NCBI RefSeq assembly: GCF_051594765.1
Contig: NZ_JBPPGJ010000018.1
Coordinates: 73,400-137,399, forward strand
Source: Paenibacillus_AR sp051594765
GTDB lineage: Bacteria > Bacillota > Bacilli > Paenibacillales > NBRC-103111
Length of the DNA stretch: 64,000 nucleotides
Reading direction: 5' to 3'
Each line of letters opens with the position of its first letter. Positions within the stretch are counted from its first letter, which is position 1. Below, piece by piece: positions 7,968 through 17,328 of the stretch. The notes under the pieces were generated by a model. It was not told the DNA's origin. It saw nothing but the letters and a program-made list of their open reading frames with translations, and did not search any database. The translations under genes were made by a program, and so were the position numbers.

Positions 7968-8723
7968 ATGAGCATCAGCCCTGCGGAACAGCTTAAGAGG
8001 TGGATCGAGGACAGCCGCAGAATCGTATTTTTCGGTGGGGCCGGCATCTCGACGGAGAGCCGGATCCCGGATTTTCGGTCCGAAACGGGTTTATACCAGA
8101 CGAAGAACCAGGGGGCTCACCCGCCTGAGGTCATGCTGTCCAGAAGCTTCTTCTATGCTCATCCCGAGGAGTTCTACGCCTTCTATAAGACGAAGATGCT
8201 GTATCCCGACGCACGGCCCAACCGGGCCCACCGTGCTCTTGCCGAGCTCGAGAAGAGAGGCCGCCTGACCTCTGTCATCACGCAGAATATCGACGGTCTG
8301 CACCAGATGGCCGGAAGCGAGCATGTGCTGGAGCTGCACGGCTCCGTCTACCGCAATTCCTGCGTCTCCTGCGGAGCCAAGTATGTGCTGTCGGATATAT
8401 TGGATTCCGTCGCCATCGTTCCGGTATGTACGGTCTGCGGTGGCATCATCAAGCCGGAGGTCGTACTGTATGAGGAGAACCTGGATTCGGACGTCTTGTC
8501 CGAGGCGATGGAGGAGATTCAGTCTTCGGATATGCTGATCGTCGGAGGGACCTCTCTGACGGTGAATCCGGCGGCGGGACTCGTCCGTTACTACCGGGGG
8601 GAGAAGCTGGTGCTGCTCAATAAGACGGAGACCCCCTATGACCGGTACGCCGGGCTGGTCATCCGGGATTCCATCGGACTGGTTCTGGGCGACGCCGTAT
8701 TCGGAGCCGGAGTGGACCGATGA
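7968..8723 (+). CDS. srtN: NAD-dependent protein deacylase (sirtuin, Sir2 family)
   Basis: A 251-residue class of Sir2 enzyme that removes acyl groups from lysine using NAD+. Visible motifs: GAGIS (24-28), DFRSETGLY, TQNIDGLH, catalytic His124 in LHGS, zinc Cys132, Cys135, Cys154 and Cys157, and GTSL for NAD binding. No extra domain is present, so this looks like the ordinary cytosolic deacylase rather than a defence-type Sir2 fusion. The start at 7968 has AGAGGAGG ahead of it. Its stop overlaps the start of the next gene (ATGA), so the two are translationally coupled. Confidence 0.92.
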   Translation: MSISPAEQLKRWIEDSRRIVFFGGAGISTESRIPDFRSETGLYQTKNQGAHPPEVMLSRSFFYAHPEEFYAFYKTKMLYPDARPNRAHRALAELEKRGRLTSVITQNIDGLHQMAGSEHVLELHGSVYRNSCVSCGAKYVLSDILDSVAIVPVCTVCGGIIKPEVVLYEENLDSDVLSEAMEEIQSSDMLIVGGTSLTVNPAAGLVRYYRGEKLVLLNKTETPYDRYAGLVIRDSIGLVLGDAVFGAGVDR

Positions 8724-11569
8724 ACCGGTCTCTATACCGGAAGGTCTCCCATGCGCTTAGCCGGCTTCTCGCCCGTGAAGGCTTCCGCTCGCCGGCGGAG
8801 CTGGCGACTGCATTCGCGGATGTGGTGATGGAGAGCGGAGGCTTGAAGGCTGGTGCTACTGCCGCTTGGATCAGCCGTTGGCAGAAGGGCGGAACGGTGC
8901 GATTGCAGGAGGAAGTCCGCCGCAGCGCTCTGGATCTGTTGGAAGCGATCCCGCACTCGGATTGGCGTGACCGGCCTGAGCTTGCGGGCTGGTTGTACCA
9001 ATACATGCTCGAGGAACGGAAGAGCGTGTTGTATTCCCGCTTCAAGCGGGGCTTCAAGGTGGAGTCCTCTGATCTTCCGGCGGTGACCCAGCTGTTCACC
9101 CCCGACTGGATCGCCCGGTATATGGCGGAGAACGCAATCGGGCGATTAGCGCTGGATGGGGGAGAGACCTTGACTCAGCCCCTCCCCCAATGGACCTTCT
9201 TTGACCGGGAGGCCTCGTTCGGCGGCATGGAAGGAGAGCAACGGCCGGGTCGGCCGGCGGCGGAGCATTGGCGTATTCTCGATCCGTCCTGCGGCTGCGG
9301 GCATGTGCTTGCCGCTGCATTCGATGTGCTGCTGGATGTCCATCTGGCCCAAGGAATGCCTGCCGCTCAGGCGGTCCGAACCATTCTGACCCGTAATCTG
9401 TGCGGTCTGGATATCGATCCGGTCGCCGTAAGGCTCTGCCGGTTCGTGCTGGTGCTGAAGGCAGTGCGGATCGATCCCACCGTGTGGGCGGAGGACTGGG
9501 ATCTGCCCGTTCAAGTGCTGGATGGAGAGAACCGGGAGCTGGGCAGCTTGTGGAAGAACAGCGGTTCCGGCATGGGGCCGGGATGGAGCCTCCTAACCCC
9601 CGGTTACGACGCCGTCCTTACGAATCCGCCCTATCTCGGGCGCAGGAACATGGGGCCGGTGCTTGCCGAATATTTGGACAAGGCGTACCCCAGCTCCAGG
9701 AATGATCTCTTCGCCGCCTTCCTGGAGCGATGCCTGGAGCTCCTTAGACCGGGAGGCTATCATGCCGCCATCAACCAGCACGTATGGATGTATCTCACGG
9801 CCTACGAAACGCTCAGACGGCATATTCTGGAGAGGGCCGAGCTGCTGACGACCCTGCATCTGGGGCCCCGTGCGTTCCAGGATATAGGCGGGGAGGTGGT
9901 GCAATCCGTCACGGTAGTGCTTCGCAAGGGAAAACCGAGGGAGAATGCGGAAGGGGTTTTCTGGAAATTGACGGAGGAGCCGTCGCCTCAGGCGAAGGAA
10001 CGGGCCTACGCAGAACGGAGGCCAGGCATCCGGTTTCGCGTCCGCCAAGCGGAATTCGGTGTCCTGCCGGGCTGCCGGATCGCTTACAGCATACCTCCCG
10101 GCTGGAGCGGCATGTATGGATCGCTCCCTTCGTTAAGCCGGTACTTTGCCGTCAAGAAAGGAATGGATACCGGAGATAACGCCCGCTACGTCCGGTATTG
10201 GCACGAGATTCCGGCAGGGCTCCGCGGTTACGGCTCTCCGGCGTCCACAGAGCTATCGGGCAGAAACGGAACCTGGCGTCCTTATGCCAAGGGCGGCGGA
10301 GGCCGCCGCTGGTTCGGCAACCATTACTATGCCGTGGAATGGGCGGACAACGGGCGGCAGATCCGCCAGGACCCCCGCTCGAATCTGCGCAATGAAGCCT
10401 ACTATGGAAGACCCGGTCTGACGTGGTCTACGGTCGCCACAGGCAAGCCAGGCTTCCGGCTGCTGGAGCCGGGCTTCCTGTTCGACAACGGAGGCTCCTG
10501 CTTGTTCCCTCTTACGGAGGAGCCCGATTTGTTTGCCACCTTGGCCTATCTGAACTCGGGACTTGCCGGGGAGCTTCTGCTGCAGTCCAATCCGACGCTG
10601 AACATTCAACCGGGTGACGTGGGACGGCTGCCCGTCGACCTGGCCCTTCTGCAAGATCCGGAGCTGGCGCGAATGGGACGTGACTGCGTACAGCTGGCCC
10701 GTGAGGATTGGGACGAATCGGAGCGGTCCTGGAACTTCCAGGAGCACCCCCTGCTCCGTCTTCCAGAGGGAGGATTTCCGTTGGAATCCGCCTACCCCCT
10801 GTGGGTGGAGAGGCGGAAGAGGAGGCAGGACCGGCTGGCCGAGCTGGAGATTGCCATTGACCGGCAGGTCTATGATCATTATCGGATCCGGCCAAGCTTC
10901 CTCCCGCGCAAGACGCTGCGGAAACGAAGGACGGCTGAAACCGGAATCCTTCGGGACGACCTCCACGGCTTGCTGTCCTATGCGGTTGGATGGATCACGG
11001 GTTATTATCCTCCGGGGACCCGGCAGCCGTCCGTCAAGACTCCGGTTGTGGCCTGCACACAGAGCGATCTGGGCCGGCGGCTGAAGGAATGGCTGGACGG
11101 CTTCGGTGGTCCAGGCTCCCGTTCCGCCAATCTCCAGTGGCTCGCCGATTCCTTGGAGCGCGCGCCTGAAGAATCAGCGGAAGAGAGGCTGCTCCGTTAT
11201 TTCCGGGAGGAGTGGTACAAGGAGCACATCCGCCGGTCAGACGGCCGCCCTTGGTTCGCCTGTATCCGGTCTGGAAGGGAGGAGGCGTATGTGGCGTATG
11301 TACCGGTGCTGGAGCTCGGCCGCGACATCCTCCACACCGTTTCCCGTCACTTGGCGGAACAGCTGAAGGCAAGCTCAGGACGACCGGTGAAGGAAACGCA
11401 GGAGCTTGTGACGTTCTCCAGGCGCCTGTGTGTGCTGCTCGATGGGAATCTGCCCGAGCCGGATCCGGACCTGTGCGCCCGCGGCAGGCTGGAGTTGTAT
11501 TCCTTCCTCTGGGAGGAATACAGGGGAGAGCAGAAAGTGGACTTGTCATCTTACATCCATCATCAATAG
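8720..11569 (+). CDS. Orphan PglX/Eco57I-type adenine-specific DNA methyltransferase
   Basis: A 949-residue N6-adenine methylase. Motif I is DPSCGCGH (from D188), motif IV is NPPY at 302-305, and a LFTPDWIARYM helix precedes the Rossmann core. The middle region has YAKGGGGRRWFGN and LTWSTVATGKPGF, which resemble the PglX methylase of BREX phage-defence systems and type IIG enzymes. No other BREX gene (brxA, brxB, brxC, pglZ, brxL) and no nuclease is visible nearby, and I see no PD-ExK signature in the protein. It could be an orphan BREX-like methylase or a stand-alone type II-like enzyme. GC content and arginine codon use look like those of its neighbours. It starts inside the sirtuin stop codon. 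Confidence 0.8.
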   Translation: MNRSLYRKVSHALSRLLAREGFRSPAELATAFADVVMESGGLKAGATAAWISRWQKGGTVRLQEEVRRSALDLLEAIPHSDWRDRPELAGWLYQYMLEERKSVLYSRFKRGFKVESSDLPAVTQLFTPDWIARYMAENAIGRLALDGGETLTQPLPQWTFFDREASFGGMEGEQRPGRPAAEHWRILDPSCGCGHVLAAAFDVLLDVHLAQGMPAAQAVRTILTRNLCGLDIDPVAVRLCRFVLVLKAVRIDPTVWAEDWDLPVQVLDGENRELGSLWKNSGSGMGPGWSLLTPGYDAVLTNPPYLGRRNMGPVLAEYLDKAYPSSRNDLFAAFLERCLELLRPGGYHAAINQHVWMYLTAYETLRRHILERAELLTTLHLGPRAFQDIGGEVVQSVTVVLRKGKPRENAEGVFWKLTEEPSPQAKERAYAERRPGIRFRVRQAEFGVLPGCRIAYSIPPGWSGMYGSLPSLSRYFAVKKGMDTGDNARYVRYWHEIPAGLRGYGSPASTELSGRNGTWRPYAKGGGGRRWFGNHYYAVEWADNGRQIRQDPRSNLRNEAYYGRPGLTWSTVATGKPGFRLLEPGFLFDNGGSCLFPLTEEPDLFATLAYLNSGLAGELLLQSNPTLNIQPGDVGRLPVDLALLQDPELARMGRDCVQLAREDWDESERSWNFQEHPLLRLPEGGFPLESAYPLWVERRKRRQDRLAELEIAIDRQVYDHYRIRPSFLPRKTLRKRRTAETGILRDDLHGLLSYAVGWITGYYPPGTRQPSVKTPVVACTQSDLGRRLKEWLDGFGGPGSRSANLQWLADSLERAPEESAEERLLRYFREEWYKEHIRRSDGRPWFACIRSGREEAYVAYVPVLELGRDILHTVSRHLAEQLKASSGRPVKETQELVTFSRRLCVLLDGNLPEPDPDLCARGRLELYSFLWEEYRGEQKVDLSSYIHHQ

Positions 11570-11581
11570 GAGGAATTTACG

Positions 11582-13276
11582 ATGAAATTCGAAGAATTCG
11601 CATATGTACGCCCCGATATGGAAGAGGTCAAAGCCCGATTCGCGGACTTGCTGGCCCGATTCGAGGCAAGCGGCTCCGCTGAGGAGCAGAATGCCGTGCT
11701 GGATGAGCTGAACCGCTATCGTCACGGCTTCGAGACCGTCCGCGAGATCGTCTATATCCGCCATACCGTCAATACACAGGATCCTTTCTATGAGCAGGAG
11801 AAAGCGTTCTTTGACGATGCGGAGCCGGTGTATACAGGCCTCTTGACCGACTATTACCGCACGTTGACCGGGTCCAAGTACCGCAAGGAGCTGGAGGAGA
11901 AGTGGGGGAGCCAACTATTCCGTCTGGCGGAGCTGTCCTTATCCATCTTCAAGCCGGAGGTGCTGGAGGACCTTCAGCTGGAGAACAAGCTGGTCAGCGA
12001 ATACGTCAAGCTCATGGCTTCCGCCAAAATTCCCTTCAATGGGGAGGAGCTGACCTTATCCCAGCTGACGCCTTATCAGATCTCTACCGACCGCGAGGTG
12101 CGCAAGCTTGCGGCGGATGCCAAGTTCGGCTTCCTGGAGCAGCATGCCGGGCAGCTGGATGACCTATACGACCGTCTGGTCCAAATCCGCACCCAGATCG
12201 CTCGCAAGCTGGGCTTCCAGACGTTCACGGAGCTGGCTTATGCCCGTCTCAGCCGGACCGACTACGGCCCGGAGCAAGTCGCGGCATTCCGCAGGCAAGT
12301 GGCGGAGCAGATCGTTCCCGTGGCCACGAAGCTGAAGGAGCGCCAGCAAGAACGGATCGGCGTCGATAAGCTGTACTACTACGACAACAAGTTCAGCTTC
12401 CCGTCGGGCAACGCGGCGCCGAAGGGCGGAGAGGACTGGATTCTGGAGCGGGGAGAACGGATGTATAACGAGCTGTCTCCGGAGACAGGGGAATTCTTCA
12501 AGGTGATGCGAGATCGGGGCCTTCTGGATCTGGCCAGCAAGAAGGGAAAGGCTGGCGGCGGCTATTGCACCACTCTGCCCGAATACGGCGTGCCGTTCAT
12601 CTTCGCCAACTTCAACGGCACCAGCGGTGATATCGACGTGCTCACCCATGAAGCGGGGCACGCGTTCCAGGTCTACTCCAGCCGGGGCTTCCTGCCGCCG
12701 GAATACCATTTCCCAACCTACGAGGCCTGCGAGATTCATTCCATGAGCATGGAGTTCCTGACCTGGCCTTGGATGGAGCTGTTCTTCGAGGAGGACACGT
12801 CGAAGTACAAGTTCAACCATCTGAGCGAATCGCTGCTCTTCATCCCTTACGGCGTGGCGGTGGATGAGTTCCAGCATGCCATGTACGAGCGTCCGGAATT
12901 GACGCCGCAGGAGCGTAAGCAGGTATGGCGTGATATCGAGCGCAAGTATATGCCCCATCTGGACTACACGGGCAATGAGTTCCTCGAGAACGGCGGCTTC
13001 TGGCAGCAGCAGAGCCACATCTTCAGGAGCCCCTTCTATTACATCGACTACACTCTGGCCCAAATCTGTGCCTTCCAATTCTGGGCGAGGGCCCAGGAGG
13101 ATCCGAAGCGGGCGTGGGCGGACTACCTCCGGCTCTGCAAGGAAGGCGGGAGCAAGTCGTTCACCGAGCTGGTCCGGGTCGCCGGACTGGTGTCTCCCTT
13201 CGATGGAGGCTGCGTCCGTGAGGTAATCGGAGTCATTGATGCTTGGCTGGCCGGTGTGGACGATAAAGCGCTGTAA
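11582..13276 (+). CDS. pepF: M3 family oligoendopeptidase (PepF-type)
   Basis: A 564-residue cytosolic zinc peptidase that cuts short peptides. The active site is HEAGHAF with His356, Glu357 and His360, and a conserved downstream EIHSMSMEFL supplies the third ligand region. Full length for the family. The ATG at 11582 follows AATAGGAGGA. Only 12 nt separate it from the methylase, so it is probably the third gene of the sirtuin operon. A bidirectional terminator is shared with the convergent dapA. Confidence 0.92.
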   Translation: MKFEEFAYVRPDMEEVKARFADLLARFEASGSAEEQNAVLDELNRYRHGFETVREIVYIRHTVNTQDPFYEQEKAFFDDAEPVYTGLLTDYYRTLTGSKYRKELEEKWGSQLFRLAELSLSIFKPEVLEDLQLENKLVSEYVKLMASAKIPFNGEELTLSQLTPYQISTDREVRKLAADAKFGFLEQHAGQLDDLYDRLVQIRTQIARKLGFQTFTELAYARLSRTDYGPEQVAAFRRQVAEQIVPVATKLKERQQERIGVDKLYYYDNKFSFPSGNAAPKGGEDWILERGERMYNELSPETGEFFKVMRDRGLLDLASKKGKAGGGYCTTLPEYGVPFIFANFNGTSGDIDVLTHEAGHAFQVYSSRGFLPPEYHFPTYEACEIHSMSMEFLTWPWMELFFEEDTSKYKFNHLSESLLFIPYGVAVDEFQHAMYERPELTPQERKQVWRDIERKYMPHLDYTGNEFLENGGFWQQQSHIFRSPFYYIDYTLAQICAFQFWARAQEDPKRAWADYLRLCKEGGSKSFTELVRVAGLVSPFDGGCVREVIGVIDAWLAGVDDKAL

Positions 13277-13296
13277 GCTTGCGAAGATAGCAGGAA

Positions 13297-13346
13297 CACC
13301 AAAAACCCGCCCTACCAGACAACTGGAAAGGGCGGGTTTTTGGTGT
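13297..13346. terminator. Shared bidirectional terminator
   Basis: A long stem (ACACCAAAAACCCGCCCT with AGGGCGGGTTTTTGGTGT) lies between the convergent pepF and dapA genes. Built-in A and T runs let it work on both strands. Confidence 0.85.
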
Positions 13347-13357
13347 CCATCAGGATC

Positions 13358-14230
13358 TTACAGCTCCAAGGCGGCAAGCTCGGCTTGCAAAGCTTCGGTA
13401 ATGCCGACCAGCGGCAGGCGGACCGCATCGGAAGCGAGAACGCCCTGATGGGCCAGAATCCACTTCAGCGGGGTCGGATTCGTCTCGCGGAAGAACAGCT
13501 TGATCATAGGCTGAAGCGCGGAGAAGCGCTGCTCCGCTTCGCCCGTGCGGCCTTCCCGGGCAAGCCGGTAAATGGCGGCGAACTCACCGGTCTTCACGCT
13601 GGCGGAAGCCAGGATTCCTCCTGCGGCTCCCGCGGCGAGCATCTCGAGGAATGCTCCGTCTTCCCCGCAGAGGACCGCTTTGCCGGTGGAGGCCAAGCCG
13701 GTGACCAGCTTGGTTCCGCCGGAGCAGTCCTTCAAGCCGATGACGCCGTCCAGCTCGAGGATGCGCTTCGCCGTCTCCAGCGTCAGGCCGACTCCGCTTC
13801 TACCCGGAATATCGTAAGCGATGACGGGTACGCCGCATTCGGCAGCCCGGCGGAAGTGCTGATAGATGCCTTCCTGGGACGGCCGGCTGTAATATGGCAC
13901 GACGATCAGGACGGCATCGGCTCCCAGCTTGCCGGCCCATTCGGTCTTGGCGACGGTGCTGGCGGTATTATTGGTTCCTGTCCCCAGGATAATAGCGATA
14001 TTCGGGTCCTTCCGTTCCTCCCGAGTGATGTGGAACATCGCTTCCACTTCCTCTGAGGTTACGGTCGGGGACTCCCCGGTGGTACCGTTGATGACGATAC
14101 CATCGATGGGCTGCTCCATTAGGGATCTGACATAGGTGCGGAAGGATACCGAATCAAGCCCGGACCCGTCCGGCAGAAAAGGCGTAACAACGGGTACGTG
14201 GATTCCTTTCAACTGACGTTCGTCCAACAT
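13358..14230 (-). CDS. dapA: 4-hydroxy-tetrahydrodipicolinate synthase
   Basis: A 290-residue class I aldolase of the DapA family that condenses pyruvate with aspartate semialdehyde in the lysine/diaminopimelate and dipicolinate pathway. Thr50 and Thr51 lie in NGTTGES, Tyr139 in AYDIPGRSG, and the Schiff-base Lys167 in IGLKDCSGG. The DIPGRSG variant differs slightly from the usual NVPxRT, so a related pyruvate aldolase is possible. The start at 14230 follows GGGAGG; the frame extends 11 codons further without a ribosome site. It stands alone, divergent from a LysR-type regulator that may control it. Confidence 0.82.
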   Translation of the reverse strand: MLDERQLKGIHVPVVTPFLPDGSGLDSVSFRTYVRSLMEQPIDGIVINGTTGESPTVTSEEVEAMFHITREERKDPNIAIILGTGTNNTASTVAKTEWAGKLGADAVLIVVPYYSRPSQEGIYQHFRRAAECGVPVIAYDIPGRSGVGLTLETAKRILELDGVIGLKDCSGGTKLVTGLASTGKAVLCGEDGAFLEMLAAGAAGGILASASVKTGEFAAIYRLAREGRTGEAEQRFSALQPMIKLFFRETNPTPLKWILAHQGVLASDAVRLPLVGITEALQAELAALEL

Positions 14231-14293
14231 GTCTTGTTCCTCCCTTATTTTCTTCCCTGTCACTACTTTAACATGGATTCTTCCATCGCTGTT

Positions 14294-14309
14294 ATCTATA
14301 ATATTAGAT
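14294..14309. promoter_or_regulatory. Palindrome over a -10 element in the dapA/lysR divergent region
   Basis: ATCTATAATATTAGAT has ATCTA/TAGAT arms and contains TATAAT (14297-14302) 49 nt before the LysR start. LysR-type proteins bind such ATC-Nx-GAT dyads and often repress their own promoter, so this is a candidate autoregulatory site. Confidence 0.4.
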
Positions 14310-14350
14310 AATGAACATCAATAATTTTGATGACACAAGGAGGTCGAGCC

Positions 14351-15262
14351 ATGGATTTGACTTATTTCCAGACTTTTCGGGAGGTTGCATTGCGAGGCAG
14401 CTTCACCAAAGCGGCCGAGGAATTGGGCTATGCTCAATCCAGCGTCACCACCCAGATCCAGAAGCTGGAGAACGCCTATGGCGTGCAGCTATTTGAGCGG
14501 TACGGCAAGGGGCTGCGTCTCACGGCGCCCGGAGAGGAGCTGCTGAGGCTGGCCGGCCGGATGCTGGATCTCTATGATGAATCGATGGAGACGGTGGGAA
14601 GCCAGACGGGAGGGACTCTGACGATTGGGACCATCGACACCTTGGCGTCTTACTACCTGCCGCCCTTCCTGAAGCGGCTCAGGCGCAGATTCCCCGATCT
14701 GACGGTCCGGCTCCAGCCCGGGCCGGAATCCAAGATTCTGGAGAAGGTGAGGGAGGGCGAGCAGGACGTGGCTCTTCTCCTGGACAACGGCAGGCCCGCG
14801 GAAGGCGCTCTGACCTGCGAGACGTTGGAGCAGGAATCCCTGCTTCTCATCACTCCGACCGACCATCCGTTCGTTCACCGGGACGCGCCTCCTGCGCTGT
14901 CGGATCTGAAGGATGCGGTCTGGGTCATGCCCGAAGAGAGCTGCAACTACCGGACCATGCTGGAGCGCGCCCTGAAGGAGGGCGGCATTCCCTGCCGGAT
15001 CGGCTTCGAGCTGGGCAATCCGGAGGCGGTGAAGCGCTGCGTCCGCTCCGGGCTCGGCATCGCCATCCTGCCGCGTATGGCGGTTGAGGATGAGATCCGG
15101 CGCGGAGAGCTGGCGGGGCTTGCTTTTCCCCATCCTGACGTGAGGCTTGATCTGCAGCTCTTCGTCCATCCGAAGAAGTGGATGTCGAAGCCGCTCCAGA
15201 CCTTGATCGAATGGTTCCGGCACGGAAAAATTCCGGATGATGAACCGGCCGGTTTCATGTAA
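14351..15262 (+). CDS. LysR family transcriptional regulator
   Basis: A 303-residue regulator with an N-terminal winged helix (residues 1-60, SFTKAAEELGYAQSSVT) and a periplasmic-binding-like effector domain. The start at 14351 has AAGGAGG at the right spacing; the ATGs at 14327 and 14330 lie before that site. Divergent orientation to dapA suggests dapA or its own gene as target. The effector cannot be read from the sequence. Confidence 0.9.
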   Translation: MDLTYFQTFREVALRGSFTKAAEELGYAQSSVTTQIQKLENAYGVQLFERYGKGLRLTAPGEELLRLAGRMLDLYDESMETVGSQTGGTLTIGTIDTLASYYLPPFLKRLRRRFPDLTVRLQPGPESKILEKVREGEQDVALLLDNGRPAEGALTCETLEQESLLLITPTDHPFVHRDAPPALSDLKDAVWVMPEESCNYRTMLERALKEGGIPCRIGFELGNPEAVKRCVRSGLGIAILPRMAVEDEIRRGELAGLAFPHPDVRLDLQLFVHPKKWMSKPLQTLIEWFRHGKIPDDEPAGFM

Positions 15263-15299
15263 GATAGAGAAGGAATAACGGACAGGAGTGTGTCAGGAA

Positions 15300-15974
15300 A
15301 TGGCAGTATTGCATAACGGCTGGGCGCCGGTGCTGGAACCGGAATTCGGCAAGCCGTATTATCAGGAGCTGCGGAACCGACTGGCGGACGAGTACCGGAG
15401 CGTTACCGTCTATCCGGATATGTACGAGATCTATTCCGCCTTCCATCTGACGGATTATGCCGGCGTGAAGGCAGTCATTCTGGGACAGGATCCGTATCAC
15501 GGTCCGGGCCAGGCCCATGGCCTGAGCTTCTCGGTGAAGCCGGGGATCGCGGTTCCGCCGTCTCTGCAGAACATCTACAAGGAGCTCCGCGACGACCTGG
15601 GCAGCCCGATCCCGAACCACGGGTACTTGGAAGCTTGGGCGAAGCAGGGGGTGCTCATGCTGAATGCCGTCCTGACGGTCCGCAAGGATACGCCCAATTC
15701 CCATAGGGGCCTGGGCTGGGAAGCATTCACCAACCGGGTGATCGAGCTCTTGAACGAGCGGGAGCAGCCTGTGGTCTTCATTCTCTGGGGGAAGAACGCC
15801 CAAGAGAAACGTCCGCTGATTACGGAGAGCCGCCATCTGGTCATCCAGTCGGCGCATCCGAGCCCCTTCGCTGCGAACAAGGGCTTCTTCGGCAGCAAGC
15901 CGTTCTCGCGGACCAATGCGTTCCTGAAGCGTCATGGTATACCGGAGATCGATTGGACGGTTCCGGATCTATAA
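15300..15974 (+). CDS. ung: Uracil-DNA glycosylase, family 1
   Basis: A 224-residue base-excision repair enzyme that removes uracil from DNA. Catalytic Asp64 is in GQDPYHG, and the second conserved block HPSPF begins at His186. Length and motifs are those of the UNG family. The ATG at 15300 fits the family N-terminus; a GTG at 15288 is a possible alternative. It begins 37 nt after the LysR gene on the same strand. Confidence 0.95.
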   Translation: MAVLHNGWAPVLEPEFGKPYYQELRNRLADEYRSVTVYPDMYEIYSAFHLTDYAGVKAVILGQDPYHGPGQAHGLSFSVKPGIAVPPSLQNIYKELRDDLGSPIPNHGYLEAWAKQGVLMLNAVLTVRKDTPNSHRGLGWEAFTNRVIELLNEREQPVVFILWGKNAQEKRPLITESRHLVIQSAHPSPFAANKGFFGSKPFSRTNAFLKRHGIPEIDWTVPDL

Positions 15975-16048
15975 CGGCGGCTTCGAGCCGTTTGATTCCG
16001 TCATCCGCATGCACTCATATATACATACCATCATAAGGAGATCCGAAT

Positions 16049-16540
16049 ATGATCATCATCCGTGAAGCCACATTGGAAGACCTGCCGGCCATGCTGGCCA
16101 TCTACAACGAAGCAATCCGCAACACCACCGCCACCTTCGATCTGGAGGAGCAGACGCTGGAGGAAAGGGAGAAGTGGTTCCGCAAATACGGCGGCATCCA
16201 CCCGCTTATCGTCGCCGAAGTAGACGGCAAGGTGGCGGGCTACAGCAGCTTGTCTCTGTTCCGGGAGAAGCTGGCCTACATCAAGTCGACGGAGCTCTCC
16301 ATCTACATCGATGCGACTTACCGGGGGCAAGGCATCGGGAACCGGCTGATGGAGGAGATTCTGAAGCGCGGGAGAGAGCTTGGCCATCACGTCGTCATCG
16401 GCGGCATCACCGCAGGCAACGACATCAGCGTGAAGCTGCATGAAAAATTCGGCTTCGAGCTGGTGGGCTGCTTCAAGGAGGTCGGACACAAGTTCGGCCG
16501 CTGGCAGGACGTCCTTTTCTACCAATTGATCCTGGAGTAA
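16049..16540 (+). CDS. GNAT N-acetyltransferase, phosphinothricin/methionine-sulfone type
   Basis: A 163-residue acetyltransferase. Early strand and loop (IYNEAIRNTTATFD) and the acetyl-CoA loop RGQGIGNRL followed by VIGGITAGNDISVKLHEKFGF are typical of the PAT/Bar/YncA group that acetylates small amines such as phosphinothricin or methionine sulfoximine. The physiological substrate is unknown. AAGGAG precedes the ATG, and the next gene begins 4 nt after its stop, so the two are cotranscribed. Confidence 0.87.
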   Translation: MIIIREATLEDLPAMLAIYNEAIRNTTATFDLEEQTLEEREKWFRKYGGIHPLIVAEVDGKVAGYSSLSLFREKLAYIKSTELSIYIDATYRGQGIGNRLMEEILKRGRELGHHVVIGGITAGNDISVKLHEKFGFELVGCFKEVGHKFGRWQDVLFYQLILE

Positions 16541-16544
16541 CCCT

Positions 16545-17210
16545 ATGCGATTCCTGCGGAGACTGCTGCTCGGTGCCTTGCTGCTTGGGGTTGCCGTCTT
16601 ATGCTCGGCCATAGTCATCGACCGGCACGTTTCCAACACGGCCTCCGATTTTATTGTTCGCCCGGAGGAGGCGCCTTCGTCCGATGCGATTCTGGTGCTG
16701 GGCGCTTCCGTCCGCGCCAACGGGCAGGTGTCGGATATGCTGGGAGACCGTCTCGATACGGCGCTGGAGCTGTATAATGCCAAGCGGGCGCCCAAGTTTC
16801 TGGTGAGCGGCGACCACGGCAGCGTGGACTACGACGAGACCGGCACGATGAAGCGATACTTGACGGAGCATAAGGTGCCGGCGCGGAACATCTTTATGGA
16901 CCATGCCGGCTTCAGCACCTACGAGAGCATGTACCGGGCGAAGCATATTTTCGACGTGAAGAAGGTCATCATCGTCACCCAGAGCTACCACCTGAAGCGG
17001 GCGGTCTATGTGGCGCGGAGCCTCGGGATCGACGCTTACGGCGTAGCCGCGGACAAGAGCGGGTACCAGAATATGGAGAAGTTCAAAGCCCGTGAATTCC
17101 TGGCCCGGAACAAGGACTTCGTGTATGCCCGGATCCTGAGGCCGAAGCCGGCCATTCTGGGTGACAAGGTGCCCATTACCGGCGACGGCCGATCCACGGC
17201 CAAGCCCTGA
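16545..17210 (+). CDS. SanA/YdcF-like DUF218 membrane-anchored protein
   Basis: A 221-residue protein with one N-terminal transmembrane helix (about residues 6-26) and a DUF218 domain outside: DAILVLGASV, LVSGDHG, and TQSYHLKRAVYVAR. This is the SanA-like subgroup (in Enterobacteria linked to envelope integrity). Its biochemical role is not established. A second DUF218 protein is encoded at 60870-61664 in this window. Confidence 0.82.
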   Translation: MRFLRRLLLGALLLGVAVLCSAIVIDRHVSNTASDFIVRPEEAPSSDAILVLGASVRANGQVSDMLGDRLDTALELYNAKRAPKFLVSGDHGSVDYDETGTMKRYLTEHKVPARNIFMDHAGFSTYESMYRAKHIFDVKKVIIVTQSYHLKRAVYVARSLGIDAYGVAADKSGYQNMEKFKAREFLARNKDFVYARILRPKPAILGDKVPITGDGRSTAKP

Positions 17211-17275
17211 TCGGAGCCTTCTGATCTTCGGTGATGACGGCTCAGAGGAGCCATTTCTGTGTAAGCGCCCGGATA

Positions 17276-17284
17276 TGCTATAAT
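17276..17284 (+). promoter_or_regulatory. Extended -10 promoter
   Basis: TG-C-TATAAT 45 nt before the ABC ATPase start, with no good -35 hexamer. Confidence 0.65.
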
Positions 17285-17328
17285 TTGGACAGCGGATGGG
17301 AGAAACGTAAACGAGAGGTGGAAAGTCC

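Noticed and set aside
7968..8723. Defence-type Sir2 (NAD-depleting effector)
   Set aside because: The protein is a plain 251-residue deacylase with the structural zinc site and no fused sensor or effector domain.
17239..17252. Terminator after the SanA-like gene
   Set aside because: GGCTC/GAGCC is only 5 bp with a poor T tract.
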